Shown: positions 1 through 8,749, counted from the first letter of the stretch. The stretch: 64,000 nt of DNA from Corynebacterium curieae (GCF_027570035.1 NZ_JAKMUU010000003.1:1-64000), one strand, 5' to 3'. Notes: a model not told the origin generated them from the sequence alone. Translations and numbers: made by a program.

Positions 1-93
1 AAAAAGTAACCTCCCAGCTACCTCGCGGCGACCTGCAATAATCTAGCCCACCACAACCAAACAACACAAACCCGCAGGACAACCCATATTTTT

Positions 94-849
94 CTAGTGG
101 TAGCAGGCAATCTTTCCCTTTGGCCCCTCGATTACTTTCACCTGGGTATCAAAGATAGAAGTAAGGATCTCATCTCGAATGATTTCGTCTGTTGGACCAA
201 ATTCAACGATCCGGCCTTCTTTACACGCACAGATGTAGTCGGCATACCGAGCTGCGAAGTTTATGTCATGCAGCACCACCACTATGGTCCGGCCAAGTGA
301 CTGGGCAGCGTCTTTTAAATGTCTCATCATTTCTACAGAATGAGCTACGTCGAGATTATTAAGCGGCTCGTCTAATAGGACATATTCCGTCTCTTGGCAC
401 AGGACCATAGCTACATAAGCGCGCTGGCGTTGGCCTCCTGAAAGTTCATCAAGATACCGATGCTGCAATTCTTCTAGACGGAAAAAGTCTATGTATTTGG
501 AGATTACTTCCTCGTCATGCGAGGTAATTCGACCTTTGGTATAGGGAAAGCGGCCAAAGCCAATCAATTGCCGCACGGTCAGTTTGGTTACGAAGTGGTT
601 TTCTTGCCGCAGAATGGACACGACTTTTGCTAAGTGCCCGGATTTCGTAGATTGGACGTCCTGTCCGGCGATTTCGATGGTGCCCTCATCCATGTCCAGC
701 AGGCGACCAATCATTGTGAGCATGGTGGACTTGCCCGCACCGTTGGGGCCAATCATTGCGGTAATTCCACCTTTTGGGATCCGCAGGTTGAGCGGCCCGA
801 TAGCCACTTCCCCAGAATAGCGTTTGGATACGTTCTTTAATTCAATCAC
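94..849 (-). CDS. Iron-siderophore ABC transporter, ATP-binding protein
   Basis: Cytoplasmic ATPase that would power import of a ferric siderophore through the two permeases encoded just upstream. The 251-residue protein has Walker A GPNGAGKST at about 34-42, the ABC signature LSGGQRQR near 137 and Walker B VLLDEP near 157, followed by the D-loop NNLD. Length and motifs fit the FecE/CeuD/YclP class. Its start overlaps the permease stop by 4 bp, so the genes are translationally coupled. It is the last gene of a minus-strand operon that begins with the binding-protein gene near 3841. The transported siderophore cannot be read from the sequence. Confidence 0.93.
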   Translation of the reverse strand: MIELKNVSKRYSGEVAIGPLNLRIPKGGITAMIGPNGAGKSTMLTMIGRLLDMDEGTIEIAGQDVQSTKSGHLAKVVSILRQENHFVTKLTVRQLIGFGRFPYTKGRITSHDEEVISKYIDFFRLEELQHRYLDELSGGQRQRAYVAMVLCQETEYVLLDEPLNNLDVAHSVEMMRHLKDAAQSLGRTIVVVLHDINFAARYADYICACKEGRIVEFGPTDEIIRDEILTSIFDTQVKVIEGPKGKIACYH

Positions 850-1829
850 AGTCGACCCTTTCGCAGAATGATGAAGAGAAATGCGCAGCCGCCAACGAGC
901 TCAATAATGATGGAAACCACGCCCTGTGCGGCGAATACATGCCGCATTAGAAAATATGCGGCGGTAAGCAGCAGGAAGGCTAGGCCAATGGCCATCGGGA
1001 AGATAAAGCGATGGTCATAGGTATCAGTGCATTGATAGGCCAATGTGGCTACCAAGAAACCGAGAAAGGTCATTGGTCCCACCAAGGCTGTTGTCGTGGC
1101 CATCAAGAGGGACACCAAGATCAAGGTATAAATTGCATGGCCTTTGTGGTTTACTCCCAAATTCGTACTGACATCGCTTCCTAGCGAAATCACGTTCAAG
1201 GTACGCGCATTGAGCAGCAGAAGCGCTGCCACGATCGCAACGATGGGAATGACGATGGGATAGTAATCTGATTCCGCATTGTTGATGGAGCCGAACAGTC
1301 GCGCGGTGAGCACGTCAAACTCGCTAGGCGTTAAGATTCGCTGCATAAACGTAGATAGGGATCCCAGTCCGCCACCGATGACCACGCCTACCAGCAGCAT
1401 TGCGTGCATATTGTGCGTGTTATTGGTGAGTAGCCACGAATACAGCACCAAAGACAGCCCCACCATGAGCGCCATTTGAAATAGGAATGTGGTAAGGGTG
1501 CGGGCGTCGTTAAGCCCTGCTGCACCGAGAAAGAAGACGGTCGAAGTATTGATCGCTACATACAATGACTCAAAGCCCATGATGGATGGGGTAAGTATCC
1601 GATTATTCGTCACAGTGTGAAAAGCCACCGTAGCCATCGCTTGGCACACCGCCACAATTGCCATAGCAATGAGCGCATCAGCACGACGCTGTGCAATGAG
1701 CCAGAATTTTCGCGTTCCAAACTGCATCGGGTTGTCGTATGCCAACCAGGCGAAGGCAAAGGCAAAGGCCAGCCCCCATACGCAGGCCAGAGTTATCCAA
1801 TATTTTTTCCGCGAGAGCTTAGCGTGCAC
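846..1829 (-). CDS. Iron-siderophore ABC transporter permease (second)
   Basis: FecCD-family inner-membrane permease of 327 residues with about nine hydrophobic segments. It pairs with the neighbouring permease to form the channel for a ferric siderophore. The family's coupling region is visible as GPMTFLGFLVATLAYQ near residue 250. It overlaps the upstream permease by 11 bp and the ATPase by 4 bp. Resemblance is to the CeuC/YclO half of catecholate-type transporters; the exact substrate is inference. Confidence 0.92.
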   Translation of the reverse strand: MHAKLSRKKYWITLACVWGLAFAFAFAWLAYDNPMQFGTRKFWLIAQRRADALIAMAIVAVCQAMATVAFHTVTNNRILTPSIMGFESLYVAINTSTVFFLGAAGLNDARTLTTFLFQMALMVGLSLVLYSWLLTNNTHNMHAMLLVGVVIGGGLGSLSTFMQRILTPSEFDVLTARLFGSINNAESDYYPIVIPIVAIVAALLLLNARTLNVISLGSDVSTNLGVNHKGHAIYTLILVSLLMATTTALVGPMTFLGFLVATLAYQCTDTYDHRFIFPMAIGLAFLLLTAAYFLMRHVFAAQGVVSIIIELVGGCAFLFIILRKGRL

Positions 1830-2784
1830 GGGTGGACCTCACGATCATCACGATGAAAACAGCTGCACCGAGCACCCCGAGAATCACTGAAACTGGCATC
1901 TCAAACGGTGCGATAATTATGCGCCCAACTAAGTCACAAACGGTCACGATGCCTATGCCTAAAAGGCATACCCACGGCAGGTTAGAGCGCAGATCATCTC
2001 CACGCACCATCGAAACCACATTGGGCACGATGAGCCCCAAGAATGGCAAAGAGCCAACTACGACAGTGACGACGCCGGTAGCCACGGCAATCAAGCTTGT
2101 GCCCAGCAAAAGCATGCGGTTGTAGTTGAGCCCTATGTTGGTGGCGATATCTTCACCCAAGCCAACAACGGTGAGCCGGTCTGCATAAATGAATACGGCG
2201 GCCAAGACCGCTAGTACCAGCCACAAAACTTCATATTGCCCCTTGTACACAGAGGTAAAAGAGCCCATAAACCAAATTCCCAGCTGCTGAAGCATATCGG
2301 TCTGCAGAGCAAAGAAGCTGGAGACTGCAGAAATCACCGCTCCCAACATGATGCCGACGATGGGCACGATGAGCGAGGATCGCAAGGTCACGCGCCGCAG
2401 AAATAGGAAGAACACAATGGTGCCGATAAAAGAAAACGCTACGGCTCCCATCATTTTGACCAGAATCGAAGAGGTCGGGGCGATCCACAAGACAAAGAGC
2501 AAACCTAACCCCGCCCACTCAGTGGTTCCTGTAGTGGAAGGTTCTACAAATCGATTTTGGGTTAACAGTTGCATGACCAGCCCGCTCATGGCCATTGCGG
2601 CACCAGCGAGAACGAGCGCTATGGTTCGCGGAAGCCGAGTGATTCCAAACATGGCGGCCCCGTCCTCCGCGCCAAAGACGTCGTACTGTCCAAATAACAA
2701 GGAGGCAGCGAGCAGGGCAAAAACAATCAGCACTCCAAGGCCGAGCTTCCAATCCCACAGCGCAGGGCGCGTGGTAGTTTCCAT
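1819..2784 (-). CDS. Iron-siderophore ABC transporter permease (first)
   Basis: FecCD-family permease of 321 residues, the CeuB/YclN-like partner of the next gene. Hydrophobic helices alternate with the typical short loops, and the ATPase-coupling stretch GSLPFLGLIVPNVV lies near residue 245. A good Shine-Dalgarno, GAGGAG on the minus strand, sits just ahead of the ATG at 2784. A strong stem-loop separates it from the binding-protein gene upstream, so its transcript level may differ from that gene's. Confidence 0.92.
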   Translation of the reverse strand: METTTRPALWDWKLGLGVLIVFALLAASLLFGQYDVFGAEDGAAMFGITRLPRTIALVLAGAAMAMSGLVMQLLTQNRFVEPSTTGTTEWAGLGLLFVLWIAPTSSILVKMMGAVAFSFIGTIVFFLFLRRVTLRSSLIVPIVGIMLGAVISAVSSFFALQTDMLQQLGIWFMGSFTSVYKGQYEVLWLVLAVLAAVFIYADRLTVVGLGEDIATNIGLNYNRMLLLGTSLIAVATGVVTVVVGSLPFLGLIVPNVVSMVRGDDLRSNLPWVCLLGIGIVTVCDLVGRIIIAPFEMPVSVILGVLGAAVFIVMIVRSTRAR

Positions 2785-2803
2785 TTTTCTCCTCTAGCAG
2801 ACA

Positions 2804-2833
2804 AAGGCCGGAGGGCTCCTCCCCTCCGGCCTT
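2804..2833 (-). terminator. Intercistronic stem-loop in siderophore operon
   Basis: Near-perfect hairpin with arms AAGGCCGGAGG and CCTCCGGCCTT around a short loop, lying between the binding-protein stop and the permease start. On the coding strand it is followed by TTTG and no long U-run. It therefore looks more like a processing or mRNA-stability hairpin, or a leaky attenuator, than a full terminator. Confidence 0.6.
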
Positions 2834-2847
2834 GGCGTGCGCGCTGG

Positions 2848-3841
2848 TTAATTCTTTTCGAAGGCGTCCGCCATCGCGTTCAACGTTTCCGTGTAGGTAA
2901 TGATGTTTTCGTTGGTGTAGGTGTCCTGCGGAGCGGTAACGATGCGGCCTTCCTTGACCGCGGTCACGTTCTTGAGCGCGGAGGAATCTTCTACCAGCTT
3001 TTGGCCTGGGGTATATCCTTCTTCATCCTTGGCTATGGCGCCATCGCGATCCATGAATAGGATATAGTCCGGGTTAGATTCAGCGATTGCCTCCACCGAA
3101 ATATCGTCACCCTCGTGGTCATCGCTGGCATTGTCTACCTCGAGCGCTGGGGTCATACCAACCAGATCGAAGAGTGGCCCATAGAAGCGTCCCTTACCTG
3201 GGGCAATGTAGTTAATCTCCCCGCCGGAGGTATTTACGGCCATGATCTTCTTGTCCGGATCGTAGGCCTTTTTGGCGCGTTCCAAGGCGGCATTGAAATC
3301 ATCAACTAGGGCTGTGGCGTCATCCTCGTGCCCAAAAATTTTGCCCATCGCCTCTGTCTGGCGGATTAGCTCTTGCGCCATATCCTCGCCGTCCCGTGGA
3401 GTGAAATCCACCACCGGGGTGCCATCAACGAGGGATTCCAGGTCACCTTGATACTGGCTGAAGCGCTGACCGTTAACCACAATATCTGGCTCTGCAGCCA
3501 CCAATGCTTCCAAGTCCGGTTCGCGGTGGGAGCCGAGGTTTGCTTGTACGGTGTCCTCGTTGATGTTGTTGGCCAGGGTATCTGGCACCAGGCCGAGGGG
3601 AGCCGCCACGATATTGACGCCCCAGTCCGACAGAATCTCGAAGGCGCGGTTATCAGTCACCGCTACCCGCTCATAGGGAGGGTGGAGTTCCTGTTCCTCG
3701 TTATTGTCCTGCAGCGTGAGCGCGCTTGCCGACGCCCCCCTTGTCCTCCCCCGCTGCTCCATCTTCTGCGGGACTGCAGGCAGTCACCGCCAGAGAAGCG
3801 GCGATAACCGCGGCGACAAGGGAGCGTTGAATATTCTTCAC
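2848..3841 (-). pseudogene. Siderophore-binding lipoprotein, split by a +1 frameshift in a G6 tract
   Basis: Extracellular substrate-binding lipoprotein (FepB/FatB/CeuE class) of the adjacent ABC importer. A GTG at 3841 opens a lipoprotein signal peptide ending in a VTAC lipobox, but that frame stops at codon 47. The mature domain (ERVAVTDNRAFEILSDWGV... onward to 2848) is read in the next frame. Removing one G from the six-G tract (3735-3740) joins them as ...EDKGASASALTLQDNN..., a normal linker. The downstream frame is intact for about 300 residues, so the lesion looks recent, phase-variable, or a sequencing error. The ATG at 3762 is probably not a real start because the product would lack a signal peptide. 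Confidence 0.85.
3724..3740 (+). repeat. Dispersed motif copy GCTTGCCGACGCCCCCC (with extra base)
   Basis: One of thirteen window-wide copies of CTTGCCGACG. Its complement reads GGGGGGCGTCGGCAAGC with six G, whereas the copies at 24602 and 31720 have five. The extra base is the one that shifts the frame of the binding-lipoprotein gene. Confidence 0.7.
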
Positions 3842-3882
3842 GATGAATTCCTTTTGGACGGAGAAACAAATACCCGCCTAAC

Positions 3883-3901
3883 TTAACTTAGGCTCACCTT
3901 A
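3883..3901 (-). promoter_or_regulatory. DtxR-type iron box upstream of siderophore operon
   Basis: TTAACTTAGGCTCACCTTA matches the DtxR palindrome TTAGGTTAGSCTAACCTAA at 15 of 19 positions by hand count. It lies 42 bp upstream of the GTG start of the binding-lipoprotein gene, where a bound repressor would block transcription under iron-replete conditions. Confidence 0.75.
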
Positions 3902-3907
3902 ATTATC

Positions 3908-3926
3908 AAGGGTTAGGTTCACCTTA
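3908..3926 (-). promoter_or_regulatory. Second, weaker DtxR-like box
   Basis: AAGGGTTAGGTTCACCTTA matches the DtxR consensus at about 13 of 19 positions and lies 6 bp from the first box. Tandem boxes are common before strongly iron-repressed corynebacterial genes, but this one alone would be weak evidence. Confidence 0.45.
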
Positions 3927-3973
3927 CCCCCAACGAAACGGCATAATGGCTGGTGCGGACGAGGTTAAACGAG

Positions 3974-4000
3974 AAAAAGGCCCCCGATTTCTCGGGGGCC
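3974..4000 (-). terminator. Rho-independent terminator of tmRNA
   Basis: On the minus strand GGCCCCCGA pairs with TCGGGGGCC across a GAAA loop and is followed by TTTTT. It starts a few bases after the tmRNA 3' end. Confidence 0.9.
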
Positions 4001-4006
4001 TACCGG

Positions 4007-4384
4007 TGGAGCTGCCGGGAATTGAACCCGGGTCCTTCGTCACCTTGCCAGGGCTTCTCCGTGCGCAGTTCGCACAGAATCTCTGCTCGGCCCTCCGGAT
4101 CGGGCGAACACGTCCGGATGATGGGCCCAGTCACCAGTAAGGGTCCCGACTGGTCCTGATGACGCAGCCAGCCGGCTAGTTCCTTAGTCGATGCCAGGAT
4201 CTAGGTCAGGAACGAAACCTAGGCTGACAGACACGCGTCGCTGTAATTAGGCAGCGAGGGCGTAGTCACGCTGAGAGTTCTTCTCTGCGTTTATTGGTTG
4301 CTACGACGCTTATACGGTGGTCGTTAGCCTGCACCGGCACGCTTCCCCTGGCGCAGTGCACGAAGTCGAAACCAAATCAACCCC
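4007..4384 (-). ncRNA. ssrA: Transfer-messenger RNA (tmRNA)
   Basis: Rescues stalled ribosomes together with SmpB, which is encoded nearby on the same strand. The 5' end GGGGTTGATTTGGTTTCGACTT and the 3' T-arm/acceptor GGGTTCAATTCCCGGCAGCTCC are clear. GGGGUUG pairs with CAGCUCC to form the acceptor stem, with discriminator A; the full CCA is not encoded (ACCG follows). The internal reading frame encodes a typical corynebacterial tag. Length is about 378 nt, normal for actinobacteria. Ends are set from the pairing and may be off by a few bases. Confidence 0.95.
4247..4288 (-). other. tmRNA proteolysis-tag reading frame
   Basis: Reads GCA GAG AAG AAC TCT CAG ... GCT GCC TAA, giving the tag AEKNSQRDYALAA. 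The YALAA end is the typical degradation signal for ClpXP-type proteases. Confidence 0.92.
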
Positions 4385-4446
4385 ATGCTGTAGGGACGGG
4401 ATAGTGCATCTTCCCTACGGTTCGTTCAACACTACCGCACCCGCTT

Positions 4447-4803
4447 TTACTTCCTCAAGTGCTCGTCTAGCCACTCTTTGAGAACCACCGCGTGGTTGAT
4501 CTCTCGGTTGGCTGCGGCGAAGAGCAGGGTGGCGTCGGAAAGCGCGAGCAGTTGGGTGAGCTCATCGGAATCATTGTCATCGAGCTCGGCCTTGTAGCGG
4601 CGGGCAAACTCGTCGAAGCTGTCCTCGTCGTGATTCCACCATTTGCGCAGCTCGGGGCTCGGCGCGACGTCTTTAAACCATTCGTCGTAAGCAAGGTCGC
4701 TCTTGGCAACGCCCCGAGGCCACATCCGGTCTACCAGCACTCCGGTGCCCTGGATAGTGTCCTCGCCCTTGACAACGTCATGCACTTTCGCAGTCTTAAA
4801 CAT
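4447..4803 (-). CDS. DUF488 family protein
   Basis: A 118-residue cytosolic protein. It has the features of short DUF488 proteins: RMWPRGV near residue 28, the KDVAPSPELRKWW segment, and a C-terminal ...ALLFAA-type strand (here TLLFAAANREINHA) before the final helix. Biochemical function is unknown for the family. Its ATG overlaps the smpB stop by 8 bp, so it is probably cotranscribed with ftsEX-smpB; it lies between smpB and ssrA. Confidence 0.88.
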   Translation of the reverse strand: MFKTAKVHDVVKGEDTIQGTGVLVDRMWPRGVAKSDLAYDEWFKDVAPSPELRKWWNHDEDSFDEFARRYKAELDDNDSDELTQLLALSDATLLFAAANREINHAVVLKEWLDEHLRK

Positions 4804-5299
4804 TAATTCCCTTCACGCGGCGGCCGAGCTCGCGGGAGATTTCACGGTCTTGGTCGCGGCGCTTAATATCCTCACGTTTATCGTAGTCTTGCTTACCTTG
4901 CGCCAATGCCAGCGAGAGCTTGGCGTAGCCGTTTTTTAGGTAAACCTTGAGTGGAACCAAGGTCTTATTACCATTGCGCACCTGCCCGTAAAGCTTGTCA
5001 ATCTCACGGCGGTGCAGCAAAAGCTTGCGGGTGCGGCGCGGGCTGTGGTTCGTCCACGACCCCATCGAGTACTCCGGAATATGCAGGTTACGCAGGTACA
5101 CCTCGCCATCGTCGATAGTGGCAAAGGCGTCATTGAGCGAGATCTTGCCCTCTCGCAGGGACTTGATCTCGGTACCGAGTAGGACGATGCCGCACTCGAT
5201 TTCCTCGAGGATTTTGTAGTCGTGCCGGGCCCGGCGGTTGGTCGCAAGCGTTGCTTCGCCGGATGCCGCCTTCTTCTTTTTCTTGCCCTTCTTAGCCAT
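4796..5299 (-). CDS. smpB: SsrA-binding protein SmpB
   Basis: Binds tmRNA and delivers it to stalled ribosomes. I chose the ATG at 5299 (MAKKGKKKKK...), giving 167 residues with a lysine-rich N-terminus. An upstream in-frame start at 5338 would add 13 unlikely residues. Family segments seen are RRARHDYKILEEIECGIVL, GTEIKSLREGKISLNDAFA and the C-terminal basic tail RDQDREISRELGRR. It follows ftsX closely and precedes its RNA partner, a conserved corynebacterial arrangement. Confidence 0.96.
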   Translation of the reverse strand: MAKKGKKKKKAASGEATLATNRRARHDYKILEEIECGIVLLGTEIKSLREGKISLNDAFATIDDGEVYLRNLHIPEYSMGSWTNHSPRRTRKLLLHRREIDKLYGQVRNGNKTLVPLKVYLKNGYAKLSLALAQGKQDYDKREDIKRRDQDREISRELGRRVKGINV

Positions 5300-5343
5300 A
5301 GTTATGCCAGTGTAGTGCCCTTTTGACCAGCCCGGCAAACGGT

Positions 5344-6246
5344 CTATTTGCGCACATAGGACCGCAGGGTGATATGGGCAGTTAGAGCCGTGACCACCAA
5401 TGCCAGCAAGCCGACGAGTGGCAGGGCAATCCAGAGGTCACCAGTTTTCATGGGCGCGAGGAGCTGGGATTCGTAGAGCCCCTGCAACGACGGATCTACC
5501 ACTTGGGATTTGCCCAAGAAGATACCGGCACCGCCGAGCACCACGCCGATAAGTGAGGCCAGCACTGCCTCCAGTACGAACGGCGCCTGCGTCATCCACC
5601 GGCTAGCGCCCACCATGCGCATGATTTCCGTCTCGCGGGTGCGGTGGAATGCGGCAATTTGCACCATATTGGCCACTAAGAAAATTGCCGCTACGGACAT
5701 CACGATGGCCAGGACAAAGGTGGCATTGCGGATGGAGTCTAGGTTGCTGGCGGCATCGCGGACCTCTTGCTGCTGGTCGACGACGTCCTCTACCGCCGGA
5801 TTATCCCGAATCGCATCGATCGCAGAAGCGTCTTCTGGATCCTTCAGGCGCACGTGGAACGCGGCAGGCAGTGCATCAGGCGAGGTCTGCTCCACCATGA
5901 CTGGGTCAGTGTCTTGGAATAGTTCCTTGAACCGCTCATAGGATTCCGCGCGGTTGCGATACTCCACAGACTCCACAGACTCGTCAGAATCTAGCTGTTC
6001 TTGGAGATCCGCACAGGCGGGAGTTGCACAATCCGGGTCACCGGCGGAAATATCCTCATTGAGCTGAACCATGACCTCGACGCGGTCGAGGTAGATCTCC
6101 TTGGTGTCCTTAGTCAGGTTGGTCACCATGATGCCGGCAACAACGAGCCCCACGGCAATAGCGGTGGTGATGATCATGGCGATGGTCATGGTCAGGTTGC
6201 GGCCAAGACCCTTGGTAGCCTCGCGGAAAATAAACCCTAGCTTCAT
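5344..6246 (-). CDS. ftsX: Cell-division ABC permease FtsX
   Basis: Membrane partner of FtsE, which activates a peptidoglycan hydrolase (RipC type in actinobacteria) at division. The 300 residues hold one N-terminal membrane segment near 20-45, an extracellular domain of about 125 residues with a two-cysteine stretch (DCATPAC), and three C-terminal membrane helices. ATG overlaps the ftsE stop by 4 bp (ATGA), typical translational coupling. Confidence 0.96.
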   Translation of the reverse strand: MKLGFIFREATKGLGRNLTMTIAMIITTAIAVGLVVAGIMVTNLTKDTKEIYLDRVEVMVQLNEDISAGDPDCATPACADLQEQLDSDESVESVEYRNRAESYERFKELFQDTDPVMVEQTSPDALPAAFHVRLKDPEDASAIDAIRDNPAVEDVVDQQQEVRDAASNLDSIRNATFVLAIVMSVAAIFLVANMVQIAAFHRTRETEIMRMVGASRWMTQAPFVLEAVLASLIGVVLGGAGIFLGKSQVVDPSLQGLYESQLLAPMKTGDLWIALPLVGLLALVVTALTAHITLRSYVRK

Positions 6247-6932
6247 GCTGCCCCCTCGTACTGCGCCTCGTGTTCGTCGCGCACGAGTACTCCATTGCGC
6301 AACTCCAGCACCCGCTTGCGGGCCCTATTGACGGCGCGGGCGTTGTGGGTGGACATGACCACGGTGGTGCCACGGCGGTTAATACCCAGCAGCAAGTCCA
6401 TGATCTCGTCGGCGGTGGAGGGATCGAGGTTGCCCGTGGGTTCGTCAGCAAGCAGAAGCTTCGGCCGATTGACCACGGCGCGGGCGATGGCTACGCGCTG
6501 CTGTTCGCCGCCGGATAGCTCGTGCGGATAAGCGTCGTGGCGATCCTGCAGGCCCACCAGCTCCAATACCTGCGGCACCGACGTGGAAATGCGGTACTTA
6601 CTCTTGCCAATAACCTCTAGCGCAAATGCCACATTTTGGTACACCGTCAGCTTGGGCAGCAGGCGAAAATCTTGGAAAACGTAGCCAATGGACTGGCGCA
6701 GTGCGTTGATCTGTTTGCCAGATAGCTCGTTGACGTGGAAATCATCGAAATATATATCGCCTTTAGTCACGTTGCTATAGCGCACCATCAGCTCAAGGAA
6801 AGTGGACTTTCCCGAGCCAGAGGGGCCGATAAGGAAGGCGAATTCACCATCCGCAATCTCAAAGGACACCCCGTCGAGCGCTGGGCGAGACTCGGCGGAA
6901 TAGGCCTTAGTCACGTTGTCGAATCTAATCAC
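6243..6932 (-). CDS. ftsE: Cell-division ABC ATPase FtsE
   Basis: ATPase of the FtsEX complex. Walker [10 protein letters not shown], signature [14 protein letters not shown] and Walker [14 protein letters not shown] are all intact. I chose the GTG at 6932 (VIRFDNVTK...), giving 229 residues, because family members start at this strand. In-frame GTG codons at 6941 and 6962 would give longer forms, and no start has a strong Shine-Dalgarno. First gene of ftsE-ftsX-smpB. Confidence 0.95.
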   Translation of the reverse strand: MIRFDNVTKAYSAESRPALDGVSFEIADGEFAFLIGPSGSGKSTFLELMVRYSNVTKGDIYFDDFHVNELSGKQINALRQSIGYVFQDFRLLPKLTVYQNVAFALEVIGKSKYRISTSVPQVLELVGLQDRHDAYPHELSGGEQQRVAIARAVVNRPKLLLADEPTGNLDPSTADEIMDLLLGINRRGTTVVMSTHNARAVNRARKRVLELRNGVLVRDEHEAQYEGAA

Positions 6933-6985
6933 GCGAATCACTGTAGCAACTAAAGTTGACACGACGCTGTGAACAATATTTGAGT

Positions 6986-7003
6986 AGTGTGGTCTAACAC
7001 ACT
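6986..7003 (+). promoter_or_regulatory. Palindromic putative operator before abgT-type gene
   Basis: Perfect 6-bp arms AGTGTG-N6-CACACT lie in the divergent gap between ftsE and the transporter, 38 bp upstream of the latter's ATG. The half-sites suit a dimeric regulator. It is only partly like the GlxR/CRP site TGTGA-N6-TCACA, so the regulator is unknown. Confidence 0.45.
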
Positions 7004-7041
7004 AATTTGTTCCGACCCAATCGACAGAAGGTGCCGATACT

Positions 7042-8661
7042 ATGGCCGAAACCGAAACTAAAGAAAAACCACGTTCTACAAGCGGCTTTTTGGGCACTGT
7101 AGAAAAGATTGGTAACAAGCTGCCGGACCCCTTTTGGCTCTTCGTCATCCTCGCAGCGATTGTCGCCGTAACTTCTTGGCTGGGGCACCTCATCGGCATG
7201 ACCGTCGAAGACCCCAAAACCGGCGAGACCGTCGAGGTCCAATCCTTGCTGACGACCGAGAATATCTCGCGCATGGTCACTGATGCCGTAGAGAATTTCA
7301 CCAGCTTCCCACCGCTGGGCGTCATCCTTGCCGTGATGCTCGGCGTGGCCGTGGCCGAGCAATCCGGCCTGCTTTCCGCCCTGGTGCGCGTCATGGTGAC
7401 CAAGGTCAGCGCGAAAATGCTTACATTCGTGGTGGCGCTGGCCGGCGTAACCGGCTCCGTGGCGTCCGATGCCATTTACGTCATCCTCATTCCCTTGGGC
7501 GCCATGGCCTTTCATGCGGTTGGCCGCTCCCCCATCGTGGGTGCCATGGTGGCCTTTGCGGCATCGTCTGCGGGCTTTAATGCCTCATTGATTCTTAATA
7601 TCACCGACCTCCTCCTGGCCGGCATATCTACCCCAGCCGCGCAGTTCGTCGACGCCGAATACGAAGTTAGCCCGCTAGCCAATATCTTCTTCGTCATCCC
7701 TTCCGCCATCGTGCTCTCGCTCATCATTACCGCGGTAACGGAATTCCTCATGGTGAAAAAGGCCCGCGAACTAGTAGACCACGACCACATCAATTATGAG
7801 GAGGTGTCCTTCTCCAAGGCCGCCGGTGGCTCAGCTAATGGGGAAGCGGAGGATGAGGAATATGACTTCACCGACGATGAAGAGGCCATGCGCATCAAGC
7901 CCAACGAGCAGCGTGGTTTGATAGCCTCCGGCATTTCCTTGGCCGTTTTCCTCGCGGTCTTCTTCGCCCTGCTATTTATCCCTGGCTCGCCGCTGGCAAG
8001 CCAGGAGGATAGCTTCATGGAATCGCCTCTAATTAGCGCCATTGCAGTGCCGATTGCGCTGGCTTTCTTGGTCTGCGGCATTGTCTACGGCTTGGCAGCT
8101 GGCACCGTGAAGTCAGCTGCTGATGTACCGGAGTTTATGGCCAAGGGCATAGAGACCCTCGTTCCTATGCTGGTACTCTTCTTCGCCGTCGCACAGTTCC
8201 TGGCCTGGTTCGAGTGGTCCAACCTCGGTGTATGGACTGCTATCAAGGGCTCCGAACTACTTCAGCACTGGTCCCTGCCGCCGCTAGTGATGTTTGCGGC
8301 ACTGGTAACCATGGTCGCACTGCTTAACCTCTTCATCACCTCCGGCTCCGCCCAGTGGGCCCTGATGGCTCCGGTCATCGTGCCGATGATGATGTATGTA
8401 GGCGTATCCCCCGAAGTCTCCCAGATGCTCTTCCGCATCGGTGACTCGCCGACGAATATCATCACTCCGATGTCACCGTACTTCGCCTTGGCGTTGACCT
8501 TTCTCCAGCGCTATTACAAGCACGCGGGTGTGGGTACTTTGATGTCCCTGGCGCTGCCCTACTCTCTGTGCATGTTGGTGGGCTGGTTCATCTTCTTCGT
8601 CATCTGGTACCTCATCGGCATCCCGCTGGGACCGGGCGCACCGATGGACTACGTGGGTTAA
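7042..8661 (+). CDS. AbgT-family transporter
   Basis: Polytopic inner-membrane protein of 539 residues. AbgT-family members import p-aminobenzoyl-glutamate or export sulfonamide-type antimetabolites. Family segments include NKLPDPFWLFVILA near the N-terminus, SDAIYVILIPLGAM and HAVGRSPIVGAMVAFA in the middle, SGSAQWALMAPVIVPM, and RIGDSPTNIITPMSPYFALAL near the C-terminus. A charged acidic loop (EAEDEEYDFTDDEEAM) sits between two halves. It stands alone with a palindromic site upstream. Which substrate it moves cannot be told. Confidence 0.92.
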   Translation: MAETETKEKPRSTSGFLGTVEKIGNKLPDPFWLFVILAAIVAVTSWLGHLIGMTVEDPKTGETVEVQSLLTTENISRMVTDAVENFTSFPPLGVILAVMLGVAVAEQSGLLSALVRVMVTKVSAKMLTFVVALAGVTGSVASDAIYVILIPLGAMAFHAVGRSPIVGAMVAFAASSAGFNASLILNITDLLLAGISTPAAQFVDAEYEVSPLANIFFVIPSAIVLSLIITAVTEFLMVKKARELVDHDHINYEEVSFSKAAGGSANGEAEDEEYDFTDDEEAMRIKPNEQRGLIASGISLAVFLAVFFALLFIPGSPLASQEDSFMESPLISAIAVPIALAFLVCGIVYGLAAGTVKSAADVPEFMAKGIETLVPMLVLFFAVAQFLAWFEWSNLGVWTAIKGSELLQHWSLPPLVMFAALVTMVALLNLFITSGSAQWALMAPVIVPMMMYVGVSPEVSQMLFRIGDSPTNIITPMSPYFALALTFLQRYYKHAGVGTLMSLALPYSLCMLVGWFIFFVIWYLIGIPLGPGAPMDYVG

Positions 8662-8749
8662 GTCCATAGAGATCAGGCCGAACTGAGGATCTTCTCCCCT
8701 CAGTTCGGCCTTTTCGCGCTCAATTCAGCCCGATCAGTTTGGACCTAAG
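8658..8749. repeat. Composite inverted-repeat element, copy 1
   Basis: A 92-bp element between convergent genes, running from TTAAGTCC to GGACCTAAG and supplying both stop codons (TAA at 8659 and, on the minus strand, TAG at 8747). It holds a left arm (AGGCCGAACTGAGG) and two tandem right arms (CCTCAGTTCGGCCT and TCAATTCAGCCCGATCA), so two different hairpins can form. The inner one, followed by TTTTC, can terminate the transporter transcript. It aligns along its whole length with 45593-45685. Confidence 0.85.

Noticed and set aside
3662-3762. ATG 3762 as a true start of the binding protein
   Set aside because: It would remove the lipoprotein signal, and its N-terminal residues arise from the shifted G-rich motif.
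3946-4159. Plus-strand open frames across 3946-4159
   Set aside because: They lie over the tmRNA 3' end and its terminator on the opposite strand, which fully explain the sequence.
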